Positions 42,242-50,266 of a DNA stretch of 50,266 nt are shown piece by piece. The stretch's first letter is position 1. Every line of letters begins with the position of its first letter. Origin of the DNA: an uncultured Chthoniobacter sp. (lineage in GTDB: Bacteria > Verrucomicrobiota > Verrucomicrobiia > Chthoniobacterales > Chthoniobacteraceae); NCBI GenBank assembly GCA_903874975.1, contig CAIQUL010000075.1:1-50266 (forward strand). The letters are read 5' to 3'. The notes under the pieces are model-generated. The model was given only the letters and a program-made list of their open reading frames with translations. It was not told where the DNA came from and ran no database searches. Made by a program: the position numbers and the translations under genes.

Positions 42242-45200
42242 ATGAAAAGACTGATCCCATTGATTGCTGCGTTCGCACTGGCTGGTGCGTTCGCAACTGC
42301 CCAGAAGCCCGCCGCACCCGAAGGCGCCGAGCCCGCGAAGCGCGAAAATGCCGCGCCGAAAGAGAAGGAAGGCGAGGCGAAGAAAGCTCCGGAAAAAAAA
42401 GCCGCTTCGGATCGCCCGCACGCGCCGGAGGAGGAGCCTACGGAGGCGAAATCGGCGCGTTCGCAGAAGGTTGCTCCGCCGCAAAATGGGGAGCGGATTG
42501 TTTTCATCGGGAACGGGCTTGCGGAGCGCGATGTGTGGCTGAGCCGGATGGAGCCGGAGCTGCACCTCCGCTATCCGTCGCACGAGCTTTGGGTGCGCAA
42601 CATGGGCCGCTCGGGCGACACGCCGGGATTCCGTCCGCACCCTGCGCGCAATTCGCAGTGGGCTTTCCCGGGCGCGGAGAAGTTTCACCCGGACTTGCAG
42701 CAGCACAACGGCAAGGGGTTCTTTTCCACGCCGGACCAGTGGCTGACGTTCCTCAAGGCGGACACGATCGTGGCATTTTTCGGATACAACGAATCGTTCG
42801 ACGGGCCGGAGCGCGTGGCGAATTTCGAGGCGGAGCTGGAGGCGTGGGTGAAGCACACGCTGAGCAAGGCCTACAACGGCAAGGAGGCGTCGCGCCTCGT
42901 TCTCGTGTCGCCGATCGCGTTTGAGGATCTTTCCGCGAAGCGCGATTTGCCGGATGGCAAAAAGGAGAACGCCAATCTCGCGCTCTACGCGGACGCGATG
43001 GAGAGGGTGGCGAAGGCGAACGGGCTGACGTTCGTGGACCTCTTTCGTGCCACGCTGGCGCATTACCCGAAGGCGAAGACGCCTTTTACGATCAACGGTT
43101 TCGCGCCGACGGAGGCCGGCTATGAGCTGCTCGGCGCGATGCTTGCAGACGGCATCTATGGCAAGCAGGCGCGGGCGTCGAAGGCTGATCCCGCCCTGGT
43201 TCACGCGGCGGTGAAGGACAAGGATTTCTTTTGGAACAACGACTACAACCTCGTGAATGGCGTGCATACGCACGGGCAGCGTTACAATCCGTTCGGCCCA
43301 CAGAATTACCCGGACGAAGTCGCGAAGACGCGCGAGCTGGCGGCGCTCCGCGATGCGCTGATCCACGCGGTGGCGCAGGGTAAAAAGAAGGATCTCGCGG
43401 TGGATGATTCCAAGACACGCCCGCTGCCGCCGGTGCCGACCAATTTCAAACCGAAGGATGCGAAGACGGGTAGCGTGGAGTATCTCGAAGGGGAGGCGGC
43501 GCTGAAGAGTTTCACGATGGCGCCGGGGTATAAGGTCGAGCTGTTTGCGTCGGAGAACGAGTTTCCGGATCTGGCGAATCCGGTGCAGATGGCCTTCGAT
43601 GACAAGGGCCGCCTGTGGGTCGCGGTGATGCCGACTTATCCGCACTTCAAGCCCGGCGACGCGCGGCCCAACGACAAGCTGATCATTCTCGAGGATTCGA
43701 ACGGCGATGGGAAGGCGGACAAGCAGACGGTCTTCGCGAGCGGGCTGCATCTGCCCATTGGTTTTGAGATCGCGCCGGAGGGCGTGTACATTTCGCAGGA
43801 GCCGAATCTTTGCCTGCTCGTAGATGACAACAAGGACGACAAGGCGGACCGCATGGAGATCCTCGCGAGCGGCTTTGATTCGCACGACACGCACCACGCG
43901 ATCTCCGCTTACTGCGCGGATGCGAGCGGCGCGTTTTACCTGTCCGAGGGGCGCTTCCTGCACAGCCAGGTGGAGACGCCGTATGGCCCGCGCCGGTGCA
44001 ATGACGGCGGCACGTGGCGCTTCGATCCGAAGAGCGCGCGGCTTGAGCGGCACATCCAGACGGACGTGCACAATCCGTGGGGCTACTCGTTTGACCATTG
44101 GGAGCAGGGCTACCTTTCCGACGCGTCGAGCGGGGAGAATTGGTGGTCGCTCCCGATTGCCGCGAAAGTGCCCTATGGCGTCGAGATACCAAAAGTCGGC
44201 GAGTTTGCGCGGAAGCGTTCGCGGCCCACGAGCGGCGCGGAGTTTGTGTCGTCGCGGCATTTCCCCGACGACGCGCAGGGCGACTTCATGATCTGCAACT
44301 CGATCGGTTTCCTCGGGATCAGCTTCCACGATATCCACGAGGACGGCTCGGGCTTTTCCGGCAAGGTGCAGCGCACGGATTTGATGTCGTCGAACGATCG
44401 AAACTTCCGCCCCGTGGACCTCGAGTTCGCGCCGGACGGCTCGCTGTATGTCGCGGACTGGCACAACGCCCTCATCGGCCACATGCAACACAACGCCCGC
44501 GATCCGAGTCGCGACCGCAGCCACGGCCGCATCTACCGCATCACGTATCCCGAACGCCCGCTCGTGCAGCCCGCGAAGGTCGCCGGCGGAAGCATCCCGG
44601 AGCTTTTGGAAAATCTGAAGCTGCCCGAGTATCGCACCCGCTACCGCTCCCGCCGCGCCCTGCGCGCCTTCCCCTCGAGTGAAGTCATCCCCGCCGTGAA
44701 AGCGTGGTCCGCGAAGCTCGACATAGCCGACCCGCAGTATGAGCACCACCTTTGCGAAGCGCTCTGGGCCACGTGGGCGCAGGGCAAGCCGGACGCCGCG
44801 CTGCTCGCGCAGCTCCTTGCCGCGAAAGACCACCGCGCCCGCGCCGCAGCCGCCGAGGTGCTGCACTTCGACTTCCGCAAATTCCCCAACGCCACCGAAC
44901 TCCTCATGAAAGCCGCCAACGACGCGCACGGCCGTGTGCGCCTCACCGCCATCGTCACCGCCTCGTGGATGGACAACGCCGACGGTGCGCGCATCGCGCT
45001 CGAAGCGCTCAAGCACCCGCTCGACCGCTGGATGGGCCCGGTCACGAAGCTCGTCCTCACCACCACGCTCAAGGACGACATCGCCGCCGCGGAAAAAGCC
45101 GGCCAGCTCGCGCTCGCCGACAACCCGAACGCGCGCGACTTCCTTGCCGGGAAATTCATCATCGAGAACGCCGCGAAGTCCGATGCGGAGAAAGCTTTCG

Positions 45201-45649
45201 GCCCCACGCGCAAGCTCACGCCGGACGAGGAGAAGATCTACAAGCTCGGCAAATCCGTCTATGCGCGCGACGCGCACTGCGCCACCTGCCACCAGCACAA
45301 TGGCCAGGGCCTGCCGAAAATATACCCGACCCTCGGCAAGTCCGAGTGGATCGAAGACGACGAGCGCCTCATTAAAATCGCGCTCAAAGGCCTGTGGGGA
45401 AACATCACGGTGAACGGCGAGCTGTTCGACACCACCAAAGGCGTCCCACCGATGACCGGCTTCGCCGGCATGCTCAAGGACGAAGAAATCGCCGCCGTCC
45501 TCAGCTACGTCCGCCAGTCCTTCGGCAACGCCGGCAGTTTCATCACGCCCGAGGCCGTGGCCAAAGTGCGCGAGGCCACGAAGGACCGCGTGAACTTTTA
45601 CCTGGTGGATGAGATTCTAAAGGAGCACCCGCTGAAGCCAGCGAAGTAG
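42242..45649 (+). CDS. PVC-type haem-binding protein: SGNH-like + beta-propeller + HEAT + cytochrome c
   Basis: The 1,135-residue exported protein starts MKRLIPLIAAFALAGAFATA (signal peptide), then a charged Lys/Glu/Ala linker. About residues 80-310 are SGNH-like, but the catalytic serine block reads FIGNGLAERD and the usual DxxH block reads NGFAPTEAGY, so the hydrolase is probably dead. About residues 420-770 form the sugar/sorbosone-dehydrogenase-like propeller of PVC membrane-bound dehydrogenases (PNDKLIILEDSNGDGKADK, DSHDTHHAISAYCADASGAF, FAPDGSLYVADWHNALIGHM). HEAT-like helices follow. A cytochrome c domain has C1013-ATC-H1017 and a likely axial M1071 (PPMTGFAG). It probably oxidises a sugar or similar substrate and passes electrons to the haem. 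In-frame ATGs at 42176 and 42203 precede the chosen start. Confidence 0.88.
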   Translation: MKRLIPLIAAFALAGAFATAQKPAAPEGAEPAKRENAAPKEKEGEAKKAPEKKAASDRPHAPEEEPTEAKSARSQKVAPPQNGERIVFIGNGLAERDVWLSRMEPELHLRYPSHELWVRNMGRSGDTPGFRPHPARNSQWAFPGAEKFHPDLQQHNGKGFFSTPDQWLTFLKADTIVAFFGYNESFDGPERVANFEAELEAWVKHTLSKAYNGKEASRLVLVSPIAFEDLSAKRDLPDGKKENANLALYADAMERVAKANGLTFVDLFRATLAHYPKAKTPFTINGFAPTEAGYELLGAMLADGIYGKQARASKADPALVHAAVKDKDFFWNNDYNLVNGVHTHGQRYNPFGPQNYPDEVAKTRELAALRDALIHAVAQGKKKDLAVDDSKTRPLPPVPTNFKPKDAKTGSVEYLEGEAALKSFTMAPGYKVELFASENEFPDLANPVQMAFDDKGRLWVAVMPTYPHFKPGDARPNDKLIILEDSNGDGKADKQTVFASGLHLPIGFEIAPEGVYISQEPNLCLLVDDNKDDKADRMEILASGFDSHDTHHAISAYCADASGAFYLSEGRFLHSQVETPYGPRRCNDGGTWRFDPKSARLERHIQTDVHNPWGYSFDHWEQGYLSDASSGENWWSLPIAAKVPYGVEIPKVGEFARKRSRPTSGAEFVSSRHFPDDAQGDFMICNSIGFLGISFHDIHEDGSGFSGKVQRTDLMSSNDRNFRPVDLEFAPDGSLYVADWHNALIGHMQHNARDPSRDRSHGRIYRITYPERPLVQPAKVAGGSIPELLENLKLPEYRTRYRSRRALRAFPSSEVIPAVKAWSAKLDIADPQYEHHLCEALWATWAQGKPDAALLAQLLAAKDHRARAAAAEVLHFDFRKFPNATELLMKAANDAHGRVRLTAIVTASWMDNADGARIALEALKHPLDRWMGPVTKLVLTTTLKDDIAAAEKAGQLALADNPNARDFLAGKFIIENAAKSDAEKAFGPTRKLTPDEEKIYKLGKSVYARDAHCATCHQHNGQGLPKIYPTLGKSEWIEDDERLIKIALKGLWGNITVNGELFDTTKGVPPMTGFAGMLKDEEIAAVLSYVRQSFGNAGSFITPEAVAKVREATKDRVNFYLVDEILKEHPLKPAK

Positions 45650-45721
45650 GTTCCCATCGAAGGCGCAGCTCCTATTCGGCCGTCTCCTGTTTGGGCGAAA
45701 GGGGGCGCTGCGAGAATCTCG

Positions 45722-45890
45722 GTGCGCCCGTGAAGCGCGCCTCAACGCGGGTGAGAGCCCCGTCGGTGCAATTAGACGGTTCAGCACCGCAGACCGTGCC
45801 AACTGCGTCGCCGCGAGGCGGGGTGGGGAGTAGGCATGGAGTCGAACCGGCAGGTCGCAATGAAATTGAACCCCATCAATGAGCCTCGAA
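45722..45890 (+). mobile_element. 5' fragment of a group II intron
   Basis: The sequence starts GTGCGCCCGTGAAGCGCGCC, fitting the GUGYG 5' end of bacterial group II introns. It continues with intron-domain-I-like segments: GGGTGAGAGCCCC, CCGCAGACCGTGCCAACTGC, GAGGCGGGGTGGGGAGTAGG and GGCAGGTCGCAATGAAATTG. No reverse transcriptase frame, domain V hairpin or 3' end follows before the next gene, so it is a truncated relic. The right limit is approximate. The call rests on recalled intron patterns, not on a covariance search. Confidence 0.55.
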
Positions 45891-45965
45891 ATAGTACTCC
45901 CGCCGGAGTTGTTGCGAAAACTGGACCGGGCCATCGGAAAATGAACGAGCTTCTAAAGCTGACCC

Positions 45966-45987
45966 CGCTCTTCTCCAAAAAAGAGCG
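45966..45987. repeat. Small hairpin upstream of the glycoside-hydrolase-like gene
   Basis: CGCTCTT at 45966-45972 pairs with AAGAGCG at 45981-45987 around CTCCAAAA. AGCTGACCCC just before it resembles the TGACCCC motif found at RAYT element ends. A role in transcription of the next gene, 75 bp downstream, is possible but not shown. Confidence 0.4.
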
Positions 45988-46061
45988 CTCGTTTGGAGTA
46001 AATCAACGGTAGTTGTTGCCGGTGGCCGATCCATAAACCCGAACCAATACCCGTCCGACCG

Positions 46062-48260
46062 ATGAAACAAACTCTGAAAACCACCCTGGCCAGCCTGGCG
46101 CTTTTTGTCGCGGGTCCACTAGTGAGCACGCCGGCACGCGGCGCGGATTCCCCCGGTGCGGCGCCCCTTCCTTACCCGGGGGCGTTGCAAGAGGCCGGGG
46201 TGACGGTGTCGAAGATGTCCGACGGGCAAAGCGAGAGCCTCATTATTGGCAATGGTGATCTTTATGGGATTGCCTGGGAGAAGGAGGGCGGCCTGTTCCT
46301 CCGGATCACCAAGAACGATGTTTGGGATGCACGGGTGGATACATCCAAGGATGGCCCTATGCCCAAGGTGAATATCCGAACCAGGGCGGTGATTGGTTCG
46401 AAGGGGGCTCCTCCAAGCTACGATGCAAATTCATTTCCAGAGCCAGTGTGCGCGGCGGCGCTCCGTATCGGGAAGTCGCCCGTGGCCCAAGGAGCCTTGG
46501 ATTTGCAACGTGCGGTTGCTACCATCACTTCGAGCAACGGCGGGAAGACTGATCTGCGTGTATTGGCCGATAGGAACGTTCTCCTCATTAACACCAAGGA
46601 GTCGGTGAGCATTGATCCTGGCCGTGGGGGGCAAAGCGGAACGACCAACGGCGTTGCGTGGCTGCATGTCACATTGCCGGGCGACCTCGATTACAAGGGC
46701 ATGCAATACTGCGTGGCAGTCGCGAGTGAAGGCAGCACGAAAGTGGTCTCTTTGGTTACCTCATTTGACATCAGCACGGGAGATGTGCGTTCGGCCGCTA
46801 TCGCGCTGGCTGCCAAGGCTATGGCCGATGCGACTGGGTCACAGGAGCAGTTGATCGCCGGACATGAGAAGGCATGGCGCGAGTTTTGGGCACGCAGCGG
46901 AGTGGAGCTGGGTGACCGCGACTTGCAACACTGGTGGTATCGGATGCTGTATTTTGCGAGGACCATTTCCCAACCTGGCGGACGATTTCCGGCAGGGATC
47001 ATGCCTCCGCTGGCAACCGACAAGACCCCCTGGCACGCGGATTTTCATTTCAATTACAATTCATGGCAGCCCTTTTGGTCGGTCATTTCCCCCAATCATC
47101 CGGACCTTGCCGACCCCTGGATCTCGTATATCAACAGCTTGCTGCCGCGGGCCCAATGGCAGGCCAAAGAAGTCTTCGATTGCGAGGGAGTCTTTTACTC
47201 GATCAGCCAATTCCTGCATGAACCAGATCCTGCCGTTTGCAAGAGCGTCAACAAGCGGGCGCTCTTCATGAATCCCTGGGGAATGACCATCGGCATGGTC
47301 GGGATGACTGCGCAGAACCTGTGGCACAAGCATCTGTGTGATCCTGACCGTGCTTATCTGGAGGCGAAGATCTACCCGAGCCTTCGCGAAGCGGCGCGAT
47401 TCTATCTGTCGTTCATGAAACAGTGCGGCAAGGACGCCGCTGGGAGAATACGGCTCGGCCCGTCGTTCAGTCCTGAACATGGTGCCGTGGGAATTGACAA
47501 TTGTCCTTTTGACATTGCCTATGTGCATTACACCTTCAACGCCTTTGACAAGGCGTCGAAAGAACTTGGCAAGGACCGCGCCCTGGCTGCGGAGTGCCTG
47601 GCCATGAAAGCCCTGCTCGCGGATTATCCGGTGGCGCTTGATCCCAATGGCAAGCCGGTCGTGGTGGATTGGGCTGGCTGCAAGTACAAGGAGGTGGAAA
47701 AGCATAATCTCACCGTGCCTGTAGTGCCGGTATTTCCCGCGGAGCAGGTCACTTGGTTCTCTCCCGAGCCGATCAAGGACCTGTTTCGCCGCACCATCAG
47801 AGACATCACGTACGGCGACGCTAACTCACACGTTGTGTTTCCCATTGCCAAAGCGCGGCTCTCCATGCGGGAGGCAGTTCCGGAAATGAAGGCGTGGTTC
47901 AAAAGCCGGGAATTACCCAACGGCCTGTTTGTCTGGCAGGGACACGAGCACGGCACGTTCATGCCGGAGAGCATTGGCGTGGCGGCCGTTGTTACCGAAT
48001 TCCTGATGCAGAGCGTTGGCGACATCATCCGGGTCTTTCCCTGCTGGCCGAAGGAACAGAACGCGAAATTCACTAATCTGCGAGCCCAGGGCGGATTTCT
48101 CGTTTCGGCGGAACAGATGGACGGCAAGGTAAAGAAACTGAAAATCACCTCGACCGTCGGAGGGACACTTCGGGTGCTGAACCCGTGGTCGGGCCAAGTG
48201 GTCGAGCGTGCGACACAGCCGGGACAGCGAGTGACTTTCGACAGCCCGGAAGGAGCATAA
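46062..48260 (+). CDS. Secreted (alpha/alpha)6 glycoside-hydrolase-like protein (GH95-like)
   Basis: The 732-residue protein has a signal peptide (MKQTLKTTLASLALFVAGPL, ending near ARGA). An N-terminal beta domain follows with SLIIGNGDLYGIAWEKEGGL and FLRITKNDVWDARVD, then a helical barrel (LQHWWYRMLYFARTISQPGG, TPWHADFHFNYNSWQPFWSV, NPWGMTIGMVGMTAQNLWHK) and a short beta tail (LRVLNPWSGQVVERATQPGQ). This layout resembles GH95 alpha-fucosidase-type and DUF5703-containing enzymes acting on plant or algal polysaccharides. The substrate and catalytic acids cannot be fixed from sequence alone. Its base composition looks lower in GC than its neighbours, and it lies between an intron relic and an insertion sequence, so transfer is possible. 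Confidence 0.7.
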   Translation: MKQTLKTTLASLALFVAGPLVSTPARGADSPGAAPLPYPGALQEAGVTVSKMSDGQSESLIIGNGDLYGIAWEKEGGLFLRITKNDVWDARVDTSKDGPMPKVNIRTRAVIGSKGAPPSYDANSFPEPVCAAALRIGKSPVAQGALDLQRAVATITSSNGGKTDLRVLADRNVLLINTKESVSIDPGRGGQSGTTNGVAWLHVTLPGDLDYKGMQYCVAVASEGSTKVVSLVTSFDISTGDVRSAAIALAAKAMADATGSQEQLIAGHEKAWREFWARSGVELGDRDLQHWWYRMLYFARTISQPGGRFPAGIMPPLATDKTPWHADFHFNYNSWQPFWSVISPNHPDLADPWISYINSLLPRAQWQAKEVFDCEGVFYSISQFLHEPDPAVCKSVNKRALFMNPWGMTIGMVGMTAQNLWHKHLCDPDRAYLEAKIYPSLREAARFYLSFMKQCGKDAAGRIRLGPSFSPEHGAVGIDNCPFDIAYVHYTFNAFDKASKELGKDRALAAECLAMKALLADYPVALDPNGKPVVVDWAGCKYKEVEKHNLTVPVVPVFPAEQVTWFSPEPIKDLFRRTIRDITYGDANSHVVFPIAKARLSMREAVPEMKAWFKSRELPNGLFVWQGHEHGTFMPESIGVAAVVTEFLMQSVGDIIRVFPCWPKEQNAKFTNLRAQGGFLVSAEQMDGKVKKLKITSTVGGTLRVLNPWSGQVVERATQPGQRVTFDSPEGA

Positions 48261-48410
48261 AGGGAAAGACACATTTTTACTTTGCGCTCCCGCACCGCGA
48301 CGCCCCCTCCGTCTCGTGATCACCCGCCGTCCACCGAAACGGAGTTGCGCCCTTTCTCATTCACTCCAAATCCAAACTGTTGAGCATTTTGCACACATGC
48401 ACGGACTGAC
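48261..48410. other. Spacer ending in the insertion site of the IS
   Basis: No gene is visible. The last nine bases, CGGACTGAC at 48402-48410, recur after the insertion sequence (49965-49973) and again after the short relative (50058-50066), and so mark the insertion target. Confidence 0.6.
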
Positions 48411-49964
48411 CCGAATGGCACTAAGATAAGACGGATTTAGGATGGATTTATCTCGGCTGGCGGGGTGAAAAACGGTAGGTAAAAGCATGTCGAACAAGAC
48501 CCCGTTTTTCAAGGCCTTTGGACCCCTGCTTTTTGGCCGTCCGGCGCGGCGGACGTTGCAGAAACTAAGTCGGCTCAACTCCCTCCAAGAACTCTACGAG
48601 ATCTTTGGACACCTCTTGCCGGAGCGGTTGTTGGCGGCGACGGAGAACGGGGTGAATAGTCGGGATCGGCTCTTCAGCACCCAGGTGACCTTTTGGGCTT
48701 TTGCCGCGCAGATATTGAGTCCCGGAACGGCTTGCCGAGAGATGGTGCGCCGGGTGGAGGCGTGGTGGCAGGAGACGATGGGTTCGGAGCAGGCGCCGAG
48801 CGGTTCGACGAGCGCTTATTGTCAGGCGCGGGCACGGCTGGACCCGGTGGCACTGGAACTCATTGGTGCCGAGATCGCCTGGAACCTGGAGAAGAATGTC
48901 CTGAGCGAGGAGCGTTGGTTACAGGGGCGCTCCGTGAAGATCGTCGACGGCACGGGGATCAGCATGCCCGATACGCCGGAGAACCAGGCGCGGTGGCCCC
49001 AGTCCTGCGAACAACAGCCCGGTTGCGGCTTTCCCGCGATGAAGCTGGTCGGGCTTTTTTCCCTGGGCAGCGGAGCGCTCCTGCAGACGGCCACTGGCAA
49101 CAAACACGTCCATGAAAGCACGCTCTTCCGGACCCTGTGGAGCAAGCTGCAACCGGGCGACATTGTCCTGGCCGACCGTGGCTTTTCCTCCTACGCCGCG
49201 CTCGCCGGCCTCCTGGCACAGCGCGGGGTCGACAGCGTCATGCGGCTCCACCAGATGCGGAAAGCGGACTTTCGCACCGGGCGCCGTCTGGGTCCGGAGG
49301 ACCGGCTCGTCGTCTGGCAGAAGCCGAAACGCACCGAGGCCTGGAGCGAGGAGGAGTTCGCGGCCCTGCCCGAAACGCTGACCTTGCGCATGATCCGGCT
49401 GCGCGTCGCCACCCCAGGCTTCCGCACCCAGAGCGTCGTCTTAGTCACCACGCTCCTCGATGCGGAGGCTTACCCTGCCGAGCAATTGCGGGAACTCTAC
49501 GGACGCCGTTGGCAGGTGGAGTTACACTTTCAGCAAATCAAAACCCACCTGGCCATGGATGTCTTGCGGTGCAAAAGCCCGGCCCTCATCGAGCGCGAAG
49601 TGCGCATGCACCAGATCGCCTACAATCTGGTGCGCAGCCTCATGCAACGCAGCGCCCATCTCCATCGCGTCTCGCTGCGCCGCCTCAGCTTCAAGGGGAC
49701 GCTCGATACCTTACGGCATTGGTCCGTCCTGGTGGCCGCTGAGACCACCCCGCGCGCGCAGCAGACCCTCATCGATCACATGCTGGCGCGGATCGCGGGC
49801 GATCCGGTGCCGGAGCGTCCCGGACGGAGCGAACCACGCGCGAAAAAACGCCGCGGGAAAAACTATCAACTGCTCACCAAACCACGAGGCCAGACGGGCA
49901 ATTTGCCCCGCCGCAATCGAGCCAAGGTAAAACAGCCTAAAAGGGTCTTATCTTAGTGCCATTC
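48411..49964 (+). mobile_element. IS4-family insertion sequence
   Basis: The element is about 1,554 bp long. Its terminal inverted repeats share AATGGCACTAAGATAAGAC (left 48414-48432, right in reverse complement 49945-49963). Outside the repeats lies CGGACTGAC on both sides (48402-48410 and 49965-49973), a likely 9-bp target duplication. It carries one transposase gene that looks intact, so the element may be active. Exact outer ends are uncertain by one or two bases because the two tips differ (CCGAATGG against CCGGAATGG). Confidence 0.88.
48487..49956 (+). CDS. IS4-family DDE transposase
   Basis: The 489-residue protein catalyses cut-and-paste movement of its element. The three acidic residues of the DDE site are visible: VDGTGISMPDT (first Asp), VLADRGFSSYAA (second Asp), and YGRRWQVELHFQQIK, which supplies the glutamate within the Y-(2)-R-(3)-E-(6)-K signature of the IS4 group. 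A DNA-binding helical region precedes these (SLQELYEIFGHLLPERLL). The C-terminal tail is basic. The stop codon and the last few codons lie inside the right inverted repeat, so the element is compact. No frameshift is seen. Confidence 0.93.
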   Translation: MSNKTPFFKAFGPLLFGRPARRTLQKLSRLNSLQELYEIFGHLLPERLLAATENGVNSRDRLFSTQVTFWAFAAQILSPGTACREMVRRVEAWWQETMGSEQAPSGSTSAYCQARARLDPVALELIGAEIAWNLEKNVLSEERWLQGRSVKIVDGTGISMPDTPENQARWPQSCEQQPGCGFPAMKLVGLFSLGSGALLQTATGNKHVHESTLFRTLWSKLQPGDIVLADRGFSSYAALAGLLAQRGVDSVMRLHQMRKADFRTGRRLGPEDRLVVWQKPKRTEAWSEEEFAALPETLTLRMIRLRVATPGFRTQSVVLVTTLLDAEAYPAEQLRELYGRRWQVELHFQQIKTHLAMDVLRCKSPALIEREVRMHQIAYNLVRSLMQRSAHLHRVSLRRLSFKGTLDTLRHWSVLVAAETTPRAQQTLIDHMLARIAGDPVPERPGRSEPRAKKRRGKNYQLLTKPRGQTGNLPRRNRAKVKQPKRVLS

Positions 49965-49973
49965 CGGACTGAC

Positions 49974-50057
49974 CCGAATGGCGCTAAGTTAAGGCCTGTT
50001 TTCAGAGTAAACACCCCGAGCGGCTTATCTCAAAAGCTCCTTATCTTAGCGCCATTC
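49974..50057. mobile_element. 84-bp non-autonomous (MITE-like) relative of the IS
   Basis: AATGGCGCTAAGTTAAGG at 49977-49994 faces CCTTATCTTAGCGCCATT at 50039-50056, an inverted repeat with one mismatch that closely resembles the ends of the adjacent IS. There is no gene inside. It is bounded on both sides by CGGACTGAC (49965-49973 and 50058-50066), the same nine bases that flank the IS. It is probably an internal-deletion derivative mobilised by the same transposase. Confidence 0.78.
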
Positions 50058-50066
50058 CGGACTGAC

Positions 50067-50136
50067 CCCATTTTCGCTCCATTTGCGCTTCGGAAACTGG
50101 AGGGATGCCGATGAAAAGGAGCGAAATTCTAGCAGC
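50067..50136. mobile_element. RAYT-type element end (remnant)
   Basis: CCCATTTTCGCTCCATTTGC at 50067-50086, preceded by the TGAC of the repeat, gives the TGACCCC motif. AAATTCTAGCAGC at 50124-50136 is one base shorter than the AAATTCCTAGCAGC that ends the two other RAYT-type tails (20947, 42152). It is probably the original sequence into which the IS and MITE inserted. It abuts a truncated sulfite reductase gene. Confidence 0.5.
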
Positions 50137-50251
50137 GACCCATTTGTCCTTCGGCGAAATCAGCGGCGATGGTCCCGCGCAGGTTGTTCGAGGCGCGCTT
50201 GAGGCCTTCGTTGGCCACGAGCGGTTTGGTGGAGTCGGGTTGTGAGTTCAT
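50129..50251 (-). pseudogene. 5' fragment of a sulfite reductase hemoprotein (CysI-like) gene
   Basis: From the ATG at 50251 the frame encodes 40 residues. It contains PLVANEGLKRASNNLRGTIA, close to the N-terminus of ferredoxin/NADPH sulfite reductase hemoproteins (NEGLK...S..LRGTIA), and then AADFAEG. The homology then breaks at QMGRC and a TAG that lies within the RAYT-type end motif AAATTCTAGCAGC. The ferredoxin-like and sirohaem-binding parts are missing. It is a gene start cut off by the mobile element. The family call rests on about 25 residues. Confidence 0.55.
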
Positions 50252-50266
50252 GCTGCTTTGAGGGCG

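Noticed and set aside
42158-45298. 1,046-codon minus-strand open frame opposite the PVC cytochrome gene
   Set aside because: Arginine/leucine-rich shadow translation. The plus strand has a signal peptide, propeller motifs and CxxCH.

Overview
The window is GC-rich bacterial chromosome and most likely comes from a member of the Verrucomicrobiota (PVC superphylum). The lineage markers are a Minf_1886-family protein, a PVC-type haem-binding protein that joins a degenerate SGNH domain, a beta-propeller and a cytochrome c, a PEP-CTERM surface protein, a verrucomicrobial prepilin-like protein, and a TPR/ExbB/ExbD/ExbD cluster. Few start codons have a clear Shine-Dalgarno sequence, so most starts were chosen from family N-termini, signal peptides and overlaps.

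Positions 1-25000 are mostly core genes. They include purL, a Uma2 protein, a two-domain M16 peptidase, a Minf_1886 protein, phosphofructokinase, a five-gene minus-strand TPR-TPR-ExbB-ExbD-ExbD operon, an adenylate-forming enzyme, rpmE with a good intrinsic terminator, prfA and a DUF697 NTPase-like protein. After a gene graveyard around 18050-21170 come a DUF885 protein, a toxin-antitoxin pair whose toxin is frameshifted, a rhodanese-like protein, hisD, tRNA-Ala(GGC) and signal peptidase I.

Positions 25000-31840 hold two unrecognised exported or membrane proteins, a DUF6580 membrane protein, and the most interesting regulatory unit. A cobalamin (B12) riboswitch sits upstream of a compact three-gene operon encoding a PEP-CTERM beta-propeller-like protein, a secreted surface protein and a pseudopilin-like protein. 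I read this as a candidate surface system for B12 capture or B12-responsive surface remodelling. The divergent DUF6580 gene may be a linked membrane transporter.

Positions 31946-41101 are one 3,051-codon gene: an N-terminal FHA domain, about 2,650 residues of repeat-built coiled coil, and a C-terminal kinase-fold domain that has lost the catalytic residues. It looks like a giant cytoplasmic scaffold ending in a pseudokinase.

Positions 41100-50266 are accessory. They contain dispersed inverted repeats, the 3' part of a REP-associated tyrosine transposase (RAYT), the PVC cytochrome gene, a 5' fragment of a group II intron, a secreted glycoside-hydrolase-like protein, an IS4-family insertion sequence next to a short non-autonomous relative sharing the same 9-bp direct repeats, and a truncated start of a sulfite reductase gene. 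A short motif that ends the RAYT remnant recurs at two other places, each beside a truncated host gene. This suggests that RAYT-type elements shaped several breakpoints here.
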